Shown here in pieces: positions 1 through 5,431 of a DNA stretch of 8,771 bases; position 1 is the first letter of the stretch; each line of letters opens with the position of its first letter. Source of the stretch: Scatosoma sp045652785 (GTDB lineage: Bacteria; Bacillota; Clostridia; Christensenellales; Borkfalkiaceae). Made by a program: the position numbers and the translations under genes. The notes beneath the pieces were generated by a model. The model did not search any database, had not been told where the DNA came from, and worked only from the letters and a program-made list of their open reading frames with translations. Location: the NCBI GenBank assembly GCA_045652785.1, contig JAZOLF010000081.1, positions 1 through 8,771 on the forward strand. The letters run 5' to 3'.

Positions 1-58
1 CAATTTCCACCCAGTTTACCGTACCCATGTCCGCGTTCAACAACAAAAACCAAGCCAT
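1..58 (-). CDS. Start of a further gene, N-terminal 19 codons (partial)
   Basis: An ATG at 58-56 shares its A with the last base of the mscS TAA stop (TAATG), a typical coupled junction. AAAGGGGGTGG within the end of mscS (73-63) gives a strong ribosome site, with the G-run 7 nt from this ATG. The frame stays open to the window edge and reads MAWFLLLNADMGTVNWVEI, with an uncharged start that could begin a membrane segment. An internal ATG at 28-26 has no good SD. NWVEI followed by hydrophobic sequence would resemble the start of CvpA-family membrane proteins, but 19 residues are too few to name it. I do not assign a function. Confidence 0.6.
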   Translation of the reverse strand, partial: MAWFLLLNADMGTVNWVEI

Positions 59-888
59 TATTCCACCCCCTTTGCTGCAACGTGTACGTCGAGTTGCGCA
101 AACGGAATCGCCAAGCCATTCGCTCTAAACTCTTCGATAATCTTTTCCATAATGTCGAATTTTGCGTTCCAAAAATCCCCCGTTTTAATCCACACGCGCA
201 GGGTAAAATTCAGCGAATTCGCACCGTATTCAGTCAAGCGAAAGAAAGGCGCAGGGGATTGTTCTACGCGCGTGTCCGCGTTTACTATATCCATAACGAC
301 CTGTTTTACCTTCGCAAGATCGGCGGTATAAGAAACGGGTACAACCAAATCCATACGGCGCACAGGCAAGCGGCTGTAATTCGTCACAACCGAACTAAGC
401 ACAGTACTATTCGGCACAATCACCGTAATATTATCCACGGTGACGATTTTGACAGAGAAGAGTTTAATTTCCTTTACTGTCCCAGCCGTGCCATCAATAT
501 CGACGTAATCCCCCGCCACGAATGGCTTGGTGAATATGAGCACAATCCCGTTGGTAAGGCTGGAAAGCGTGTTTTGCAAACCGAGCGAAACAGCAAGCGC
601 TATTGAGCCGAATGCCGTGATAATGCCTTCGGTGGAAAACCCGAGTACTGCAAGCACGGTAATAAACAGCCCCACGTAAACAAGCAAGGACACCAACCCC
701 GTGATAAACCCTGCCGCCGAGTTATCGAGTTTGCGGTTTTTGACCGAACTCTTTTTCACAGCGCGCTTGACAATGGTTGCCACCAGCAGCCCTACGCACA
801 GTACCGCCAGCGCCGTCACCAGTGCAACGCCATAGCCCGAAACGAAGTTCTGCAAAAACTTCACAATCGCGTCAAATACTTCTTTCAT
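58..888 (-). CDS. mscS: Small-conductance mechanosensitive channel, MscS family
   Basis: A 276-residue inner-membrane channel, close to Escherichia coli MscS (286), that opens under membrane tension and releases solutes on hypo-osmotic shock. Membrane segments: TM1 about 20-41, TM2 about 60-84, and TM3 about 88-118, the pore helix ITAFGSIALAVSLGLQNTLS. Gln105 aligns with the QGSLSN motif of E. coli, where the kink glycine is Asn106 here. The cytoplasmic beta domain follows with FTKPFVAGDYVDIDGTAGTV (119-138), the conserved VPNSTV (158-163), NYSRLPVRR (170-178), and a C-terminal alpha/beta domain with LRVWIKTGDFWN (230-241) and IPFAQLDVHV (261-270). GAAGGG lies 6 nt before the ATG. It is separated from upp by the AT-rich gap, so may have its own promoter, and its stop overlaps the next start (TAATG). 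Confidence 0.96.
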   Translation of the reverse strand: MKEVFDAIVKFLQNFVSGYGVALVTALAVLCVGLLVATIVKRAVKKSSVKNRKLDNSAAGFITGLVSLLVYVGLFITVLAVLGFSTEGIITAFGSIALAVSLGLQNTLSSLTNGIVLIFTKPFVAGDYVDIDGTAGTVKEIKLFSVKIVTVDNITVIVPNSTVLSSVVTNYSRLPVRRMDLVVPVSYTADLAKVKQVVMDIVNADTRVEQSPAPFFRLTEYGANSLNFTLRVWIKTGDFWNAKFDIMEKIIEEFRANGLAIPFAQLDVHVAAKGVE

Positions 889-903
889 ACCATTCCCTTC
901 TAC

Positions 904-996
904 TTTTTAATAAAAATTTACGCAAAATTTGTGTAAATTTTGCGTAAATTTGGCGTATTTTTTGCCTATTTTTTATGTTTTTTCGGGTGCTTTTTT
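904..996. promoter_or_regulatory. Helically phased A-tracts, predicted curved DNA
   Basis: The gap between upp and mscS (889-997) is far more AT-rich than the flanking genes. It holds nine A/T tracts centred near 906, 916.5, 927, 937.5, 948.5, 960.5, 971.5, 980.5 and 993.5. The four in the middle are A3T3 or A4T3 type, and the four nearest upp are T6. The mean spacing is about 11 bp, close to one helical turn, which is the classic pattern for intrinsically bent DNA. Such regions often lie upstream of promoters or bind nucleoid proteins. I found no convincing -35/-10 pair for mscS within it: the best, TTTACA with TATTAA, has a 19-nt spacer. Confidence 0.55.
909..951 (-). terminator. Perfect 17-bp inverted repeat, candidate terminator or operator
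   Basis: AAATTTACGCAAAATTT (914-930) and its exact complement (935-951) are separated by a 4-nt loop, GTGT on the plus strand. Read as minus-strand RNA, the hairpin lies 46 nt after the upp stop and is followed directly by UUAUU, so with the last bases of the stem it gives a U-rich run. This fits an intrinsic terminator for upp, but the stem has only three G-C pairs and would be weak. A long palindrome of this kind could instead be an operator for a dimeric regulator of mscS. The repeat itself is certain; the role is open. Confidence 0.5.
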
Positions 997-997
997 C

Positions 998-1651
998 TTA
1001 TTTTGTGCCAAAAAGCCGATCGCCAGCATCCCCTAAACCAGGCATAATGTAGCAATTTTCGTTGAGTTCTCTATCCACCGCCGCAACGTACAAATCCACG
1101 TCAGGATGGTCTTTCAAAATACGGCGAATCCCTTCAGGGGAACTCACCAAACAGCAAAGTTTGATTTGCTTTGCGCCGCGCTTTTTGATCATCGTAATCG
1201 CATCCGACGCGCTGCCGCCCGTTGCGAGCATCGGGTCAACGACAATCAGGATACGGCTTTCCGCATCCGCAGGCAACTTGCAATAATATTCCACAGGTTG
1301 GTGGGTGGTCTCATCGCGGTACAAACCGATATGCCCCACTTTTGCGTTGGGGATGAGTTTTTGTACCCCGCTCACCATCCCAAGCCCTGCGCGAAGAATG
1401 GGAATAATTCCTACCGCTCTACCCGAAACCATATAGCAAGTGGTTTCTTCAATCGGCGTTTTTACTTGTACGGGTTCTAAGGGCAAATCCTTGGTTGCTT
1501 CGTAGGTGACGAGCATCGCAATTTCTTCCGCAAGTTCCGCAAACTGTTTGGTTTTTGTATTTTCATCACGCAAAATGGCGAGTTTGTGCTCGATGAGCGG
1601 ATGCTGTACGTGGTGAAACTTCGGGTTGCTGTAAAATTCTAATTTTTCCAT
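998..1651 (-). CDS. upp: Uracil phosphoribosyltransferase
   Basis: Converts uracil and PRPP to UMP plus diphosphate in pyrimidine salvage; cytosolic. It has 217 residues, about eight more than the usual 207-209, the extra ones at the N-terminus before HHVQHPLIEHKLAILRD (13-29). The PRPP-binding loop is VVDPMLATGGSA (137-148), the uracil-binding C-terminus is YIMPGLGDAGDRLFGT (201-216), and IPILRAGLGMV (83-93) is the family's central motif. AAAAGGGG ends 8 nt before the ATG at 1651, which supports this start and hence the N-terminal extension. It lies 17 nt after rpiB, and the SD directly abuts the rpiB stop, so the two are co-transcribed; the upp-rpiB proximity is as in Bacillus, where glyA and ywlG intervene. 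A 109-nt AT-rich gap follows, so this is probably the last gene of the dnaB-upp transcript. Confidence 0.97.
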   Translation of the reverse strand: MEKLEFYSNPKFHHVQHPLIEHKLAILRDENTKTKQFAELAEEIAMLVTYEATKDLPLEPVQVKTPIEETTCYMVSGRAVGIIPILRAGLGMVSGVQKLIPNAKVGHIGLYRDETTHQPVEYYCKLPADAESRILIVVDPMLATGGSASDAITMIKKRGAKQIKLCCLVSSPEGIRRILKDHPDVDLYVAAVDRELNENCYIMPGLGDAGDRLFGTK

Positions 1652-1668
1652 AGGTATATCCCCTTTTA

Positions 1669-2121
1669 TTATTTGCTGTATCGCTGTTCAATGGCGGTAA
1701 TCTTCGCCAAACGACGGTCGTGGCGTTCGCCGCCCTCGTATTCGGTGTTCAAGAACAGGCTGACGATTTCTTCCATCAAGCCGACACCCACAACTTTTTC
1801 ACCCATCGCAAGCATATTTGCATCGTTATGCAAACGGGTGTATTTCGCACAGTAGGTATCGTGACAATGCGCACAACGCACGCCAGGCACTTTGTTGGCG
1901 ACGATGGAGACGCCGATCCCCGAAGAACATACCACAATCCCGCGTTGACACTCCCCGTTCGCAACTGCCTGCGCCGCAAGGAGCGCAAAATCGGGATAGT
2001 CACAGGAATCGTTGGTGTCCGTGCCAAAATCCACGTATTCATGGCCGCTTTTTTCCAAATAAGCCATCACCGCTTTTTTCAAGTTTAATGCGCCGTGATC
2101 ACAAGCCAAAGCAATTCTCAT
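1669..2121 (-). CDS. rpiB: Ribose 5-phosphate isomerase B
   Basis: A 150-residue RpiB/LacAB-family sugar-phosphate isomerase that interconverts ribose 5-phosphate and ribulose 5-phosphate in the non-oxidative pentose phosphate pathway; cytosolic. The N-terminal IALACDHGALNLK (3-15) holds Asp8-His9, CDYPDFA (40-46) follows, Cys65 in VVCSSGIGVSIVANK matches the catalytic Cys66 of Escherichia coli RpiB, and His98 in RLHNDANMLAMG matches its His99. The usual CGTGIG/CGTGVG motif reads CSSGIG here, which keeps the Cys and the anion-hole glycine. LacA/LacB (galactose 6-phosphate isomerase) is the alternative family member, but the solo gene and the ywl-type context favour RpiB. The start overlaps the ywlE stop as ATGA, and a strong AAAAGGAG lies 11 nt upstream inside ywlE. 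It supplies ribose 5-phosphate, the precursor of the PRPP used by Upp, encoded 17 nt downstream. Confidence 0.95.
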   Translation of the reverse strand: MRIALACDHGALNLKKAVMAYLEKSGHEYVDFGTDTNDSCDYPDFALLAAQAVANGECQRGIVVCSSGIGVSIVANKVPGVRCAHCHDTYCAKYTRLHNDANMLAMGEKVVGVGLMEEIVSLFLNTEYEGGERHDRRLAKITAIEQRYSK

Positions 2122-2822
2122 TGTATATCGTTCTCCTTTTTCGGGACGCTTTTCCGCGTACCCGTTGCTTTCTTTTTCGTTGTCGTTGCAGAAGTGGTTT
2201 TGTACGCGGTTTTTGCCTCGTTTTCCGTCTTCTTTTGCCCTTCCGTCTTCTTGCCCGCCGACTTCTTTACCGTCGGTTTCCGCGCCGATTTTTCGCCCGT
2301 TTTCTTGGTTGCCGTTTTCTTTTTCGTAGTGACTTTTTTCGGTTCTACGGGGAACAGGCGGTCGATGATCGCAGACATGCCCCCTTCCAACGCCGTAAAC
2401 GTGCTTTCATACGCTTCGATGGGATATCCGTAGGGATCGGGAATAGAATACCCGCAAAAATCGGAAAAGGCATACACTTTTTCATGCACCCCTTCCATCA
2501 GCCCAAAACGGCGAATGGTGTGGTAGGACACTAAATCCTTTTGGTCTTTTGTCATACAAATTACGGCGTGAGCGGCCTGCACCATCTCCAACGTGAGTTG
2601 GGTGGGCGAAAAGTTTTCCACCGAGAGCCCGTGCGCCGACAGCGTCCGCAAAGAATGCAAGTGCATACCCCCTTGCGCGGCGGCGTCCGTCCCTGCGGAG
2701 CACACCGAAACGGGCAACCCCCTACGCTTGATTTCGTGACGGAACAAAATTTCCGCCATCGGAGAGCGACAGGTGTTTCCCGTGCAAACGAATATCACCA
2801 TTTTTTCTTCTGGGTTTTCCAT
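2118..2822 (-). CDS. ywlE: YwlE-type protein-arginine phosphatase with Lys/Thr-rich tail
   Basis: A low-molecular-weight tyrosine-phosphatase-fold enzyme, 234 residues where the family is about 150. The phosphate loop is CTGNTCRS (13-20): Cys13 is the nucleophile, Arg19 binds phosphate, and Asp129 in IPDPYG (127-132) is the general acid. Thr17 corresponds to Thr11 of Bacillus YwlE, the residue that selects phospho-arginine; tyrosine phosphatases of this fold usually carry Ile there (CLGNICRS). So arginine phosphatase, opposing an McsB-type kinase, is the better call, though no mcsB is in the window. The catalytic domain ends near residue 158. Residues 160-234 are a low-complexity basic tail with 23 Lys, 2 Arg and 16 Thr of 75, in KKxT-like units resembling histone H1-like or nucleic-acid-binding tails. 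The tail has no frameshift or stop and ends in the ATGA overlap with rpiB. The enzyme call is strong; what the tail does is unknown. Confidence 0.92.
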   Translation of the reverse strand: MENPEEKMVIFVCTGNTCRSPMAEILFRHEIKRRGLPVSVCSAGTDAAAQGGMHLHSLRTLSAHGLSVENFSPTQLTLEMVQAAHAVICMTKDQKDLVSYHTIRRFGLMEGVHEKVYAFSDFCGYSIPDPYGYPIEAYESTFTALEGGMSAIIDRLFPVEPKKVTTKKKTATKKTGEKSARKPTVKKSAGKKTEGQKKTENEAKTAYKTTSATTTKKKATGTRKSVPKKENDIQ

Positions 2823-2824
2823 AT

Positions 2825-2847
2825 TTGCCGTCCTTATTGCCGTCCTT
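2825..2847 (-). repeat. Tandem duplication of a ribosome binding site before ywlE
   Basis: The 24-nt gap between ywlC and ywlE is almost wholly two copies of AAGGACGGCAA (2847-2837 and 2835-2825) separated by a single T, a 12-bp period. The copy nearer the gene puts AAGGA 8 nt from the ATG at 2822, which is a normal distance and supports that start over the internal Met8. The distal copy is 20 nt away and touches the ywlC stop codon. It may be a chance slippage duplication or a standby site for ribosomes ending ywlC. Confidence 0.85.
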
Positions 2848-3863
2848 TAATGGGGAATATCCACCGACGCGCACGCTTTGCGCAAACGGTTGAGTACCCC
2901 CGCCATTTTTCCGTCCTGTTTTTTCGGTTCGATTGCTACCAGCAGGTCACAAATCTCTTCCGCGGTACGCAAATGCGCGTACAGCCTTGCCGCCATTTCG
3001 TCTTCGGTTCCCCCAAGCGAGAGCACCTTTGCCCCGTCAGGTAAACCGCCTTTGGCAGTTTCTTCGCAGAGTACACATACCCGCTTACTCTCTTGCAGAG
3101 CGCCGCTTATACGGTCGATTGCCGCTTGCTTTTGGTCGCAAGCAAAGAGCGCCGTCACGCATCTTGGGGAATAGTGCTTATACAAGACACCCGGGCTTTT
3201 CACCTTTTCGCCCGCCGTGAGTTTGGGGGCGTAAACGTCGCAGCAGCCCACCACGTCCGCAATCATCTCTTGCGTGATAAGACCGGGGCGCAGGATAACG
3301 GGCACTTCGCCCGTGACGTCGCAAACGGTACTTTCGATCCCGCCGACACATTCGCCGCCGTCCAAAATCAGGGGGATTTTTCCGTAAAAATCATCTAAAA
3401 CGTGTTTCGCCGAAGTGGGGCTAACGTGCTTGGAAAGGTTTGCGCTGGGCGCAACGAAGGGCAAGCCAACTTCCCGCAGGAACGCTTGCGCGCCTTCGTG
3501 CGCAGGCACGCGAACCGCAAGAGTGTTCAAGCCACAGGACACGTAAGGGCTCACTTTACCCGTGGACGGATAAACAAGAGTCAACGGGCCGGGTAAAAAC
3601 GCTTCGCGGAGTTTTTTTGCATAGGGGGGATCAAAGTCAATAATCTTCGACAAATCATAATCGCTATGCACGTGGGCGATGAGCGGATTGTCCGCAGGAC
3701 GACCTTTCACCGCAAAAATCTGCTGCACCGCGCTGTCGTCAAAGGCGTTGCCGCCTAAGCCGTACACCGTTTCCGTCGGCATCCCCACCACGCCGCCCGC
3801 CAAAATAATCTCTTTTGCTAAGGCAAGGCTCTTTGATGTAATTGTTTGAATTTCCGTCCGCAT
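2847..3863 (-). CDS. ywlC: L-threonylcarbamoyladenylate synthase, Sua5/YwlC type
   Basis: Makes threonylcarbamoyl-AMP from threonine, bicarbonate and ATP, the first step of t6A formation at position 37 of ANN-decoding tRNAs; cytosolic. I place the start at the ATG at 3863, giving 338 residues, the normal size for a two-domain Sua5. The frame stays open upstream to 3968, but those 35 codons lie inside the dnaB tail and look nothing like the family. From the chosen start the YrdC domain covers about 8-200: GMPTETVYGLGGNA (27-40), KGRPADNPL (53-61), LPGPLTLV (90-97), LAVRVP (115-120), APSAN (138-142) and GGIESTV (174-180). SPGVLYKHYSP (223-233) is the conserved linker, followed by the Sua5 C-terminal domain, ending in GVLNRLRKA (322-330). 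Only 1 nt separates it from the dnaB stop (TAA-G-ATG), and no strong SD precedes it, so reinitiation by ribosomes ending dnaB is likely. ywlE follows after 24 nt, as in the Bacillus ywl cluster (there with ywlD between). The symbol tsaC is also used. Confidence 0.95.
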   Translation of the reverse strand: MRTEIQTITSKSLALAKEIILAGGVVGMPTETVYGLGGNAFDDSAVQQIFAVKGRPADNPLIAHVHSDYDLSKIIDFDPPYAKKLREAFLPGPLTLVYPSTGKVSPYVSCGLNTLAVRVPAHEGAQAFLREVGLPFVAPSANLSKHVSPTSAKHVLDDFYGKIPLILDGGECVGGIESTVCDVTGEVPVILRPGLITQEMIADVVGCCDVYAPKLTAGEKVKSPGVLYKHYSPRCVTALFACDQKQAAIDRISGALQESKRVCVLCEETAKGGLPDGAKVLSLGGTEDEMAARLYAHLRTAEEICDLLVAIEPKKQDGKMAGVLNRLRKACASVDIPH

Positions 3864-3864
3864 C

Positions 3865-5370
3865 TTATTCGTAAGGGATTTCGTCTTCTTCGTCAAAACC
3901 ACCGCCGTAAGGGGGGTCGGAAGGCCCTTGATCTCCGTCGAACGCAGACACGGGGTCGTCGTCTTCAAAATTTTGCAGTTGTTTTTTCGGTGCGCTGTAC
4001 TGGGGCGGTTCGTCGATTGCGCCCTGATCGTCCACGTCCACGAACTTCGTATATTCGCCGATGAACTTCAAAGGAACACGGCCCGCTTCGCCGTTTCTGT
4101 GCTTGGCGATAATCAAGTCCGCCGCGCCTTTTACCACTTTCCCCGCCGCAATTTCCGCCGCCGTCGCCACCATTTCGGGACGGTGGATAAACATAACGAT
4201 GTCCGCGTCTTGTTCGATTGCGCCCGATTCACGGAGGTCGGAAAGAGTAGGTTCGTTCGATTGAATACGGCGAAGTTGGGAAAGCGCGATAATAGGCACT
4301 TCTAACTCCTTTGCCATAATCTTCAAATCACGGGTGATGGACGCGATTTCCTGTTGACGGTTTTCCTTACCTGCTACGGTAGAAGAGCCGCCGCGCATCA
4401 ACTGGATATAGTCGATCATCACAAGGTCAAGCGAGCCCGTCATTGACTTCAAACGACGGCACTTTGAAAGGATTTCCGCAGGCGTGACGGACGACGAATC
4501 GTCGATATAAATAGGGCTTTTACGCAACTTATCGGATGCCAAAATAATCTTCTTCCATTCGTCCTGCGTCAACTGCCCTTTGAGAGCCTTGCCCATGTGC
4601 ACTTTCGCATAGGCGCAAAGCAATCTTTGTACGATTTGTTGGCGGGGCATTTCGAGCGAGAATACCGCACAGGTCTTACCGTGGTTGATGCCCGCATTTT
4701 CGACAAGGTTCATCGAGAACGAAGTTTTACCCATACCAGGACGAGCAGCCAAAACCAAAAGGTCGGTTTTTTGCAACCCGTTCATCATTTGATCCAAGCG
4801 CTTGTAGCCCGTAGGGATCCCCTTGAAGGATTCGGGGTTATTTTGCAACTGTTCAAACTTATGGATAACCGAGCCGACAACGTCCCCTTCCGTCATCCCG
4901 AGAAGAGCGGAACGATCGGTTTGCTTGGAAACGTCGTAAACGAGTTTTTCCGCATAGGTCAAACTTTCCACACCGCTTGCCGCTTTCATGGAATTTTCGA
5001 TAATCTTTCTGCCTGCGCGGATAAGTTTACGGTTCGTCGAATCACGCGCGACGATTTCTTGATAAGATTTATAGTTTGCCGCCGACGGCGTCATTTGCGC
5101 AAGTTCGGTCAAGTACGCAATCCCGCCTGCTTTCGAGAGTTCGCCGTTGGCATCCAACTGGTCGGAAACGGTCACCAAGTCAATCGGCTGACGCGCCGCA
5201 AACACTTGGTTCATCGCGCGGATGATGATTTGGTGGGATTCAACGTAGAAGTCGGACGGGCTCAAATTTTCCACCACGTCCGCCGCAATTTCCGCATCCA
5301 TCAAGATACAGCCAAGCAACGCCATTTCCGCGTCGCGGTTATAGGGCATAGTAATTTGTTCGTTTGCCAT
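3865..5370 (-). CDS. dnaB: Replicative DNA helicase DnaB
   Basis: A 501-residue hexameric ATP-dependent 5'-3' helicase that unwinds the chromosome at the replication fork (called DnaC in Bacillus subtilis). The N-terminal DnaB domain covers about residues 6-110 (MPYNRDAEMALLGCILMDAE). The RecA-like domain covers about 180-445: Walker A AARPGMGKTSF (208-218, Lys215), the FSLEM motif (237-241) with its usual catalytic Glu, Walker B LDLVMIDYIQLM (314-325, Asp320), SQLRR (364-368), SDLRESGAIEQDAD (377-390), and KHRNGEAG (423-430) with the Arg region that reaches the neighbouring ATP site. Residues 447-501 form an acidic, Pro/Gly-rich, probably disordered tail. Compared with Escherichia coli DnaB, the segment between SQL and SDLRESG is four residues shorter (10 against 14). 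No intein interrupts the gene. AAAGGA lies 10 nt before the ATG. The next gene starts 1 nt after its stop, so the two are translationally linked. The usual neighbour rplI is not seen here. Confidence 0.97.
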   Translation of the reverse strand: MANEQITMPYNRDAEMALLGCILMDAEIAADVVENLSPSDFYVESHQIIIRAMNQVFAARQPIDLVTVSDQLDANGELSKAGGIAYLTELAQMTPSAANYKSYQEIVARDSTNRKLIRAGRKIIENSMKAASGVESLTYAEKLVYDVSKQTDRSALLGMTEGDVVGSVIHKFEQLQNNPESFKGIPTGYKRLDQMMNGLQKTDLLVLAARPGMGKTSFSMNLVENAGINHGKTCAVFSLEMPRQQIVQRLLCAYAKVHMGKALKGQLTQDEWKKIILASDKLRKSPIYIDDSSSVTPAEILSKCRRLKSMTGSLDLVMIDYIQLMRGGSSTVAGKENRQQEIASITRDLKIMAKELEVPIIALSQLRRIQSNEPTLSDLRESGAIEQDADIVMFIHRPEMVATAAEIAAGKVVKGAADLIIAKHRNGEAGRVPLKFIGEYTKFVDVDDQGAIDEPPQYSAPKKQLQNFEDDDPVSAFDGDQGPSDPPYGGGFDEEDEIPYE

Positions 5371-5387
5371 AATCTTTCGTTCCTTTT

Positions 5388-5416
5388 ATGTTAGTTCGTA
5401 AAAATCTTACTGCCAA
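5388..5416 (-). promoter_or_regulatory. Weak candidate sigma-A promoter before dnaB
   Basis: The 61-nt gap between pepF and dnaB is the widest inside the block from the ACT gene to upp. On the minus strand it contains TTGGCA (5416-5411, 5 of 6 match to TTGACA) and TAACAT (5393-5388, 4 of 6 match to TATAAT), separated by exactly 17 nt. The weakness is position: a start about 7 nt past the -10 would leave a leader of about 10 nt and cut away much of the dnaB ribosome site (AAAGGA at 5386-5381). So either this is chance, or the promoter would give a poorly translated message. No GC-rich hairpin with a U-run is visible in this gap, so read-through from pepF is also plausible. Confidence 0.25.
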
Positions 5417-5431
5417 GTTTTATGGGGTTGC

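Noticed and set aside
1818..2534. Arg/Phe-rich plus-strand frame opposite rpiB and ywlE
   Set aside because: Its run of Phe and Arg is the complement of the Lys/Thr-rich ywlE tail; no independent evidence for a gene.
2118..2822. Low-molecular-weight protein-tyrosine phosphatase as the primary call
   Set aside because: The phosphate loop has Thr17 (CTGNTCRS), the YwlE arginine-specific residue, instead of the Ile usual in tyrosine phosphatases.
3864..3968. A 35-codon upstream extension of ywlC into dnaB
   Set aside because: Those codons overlap the dnaB tail in another frame and do not resemble Sua5; the ATG at 3863 gives the family-typical N-terminus.
4735..4765. Possible intein insertion at the DnaB Walker A site, a common intein site
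   Set aside because: The motif AARPGMGKTSF is continuous and the protein has normal length.
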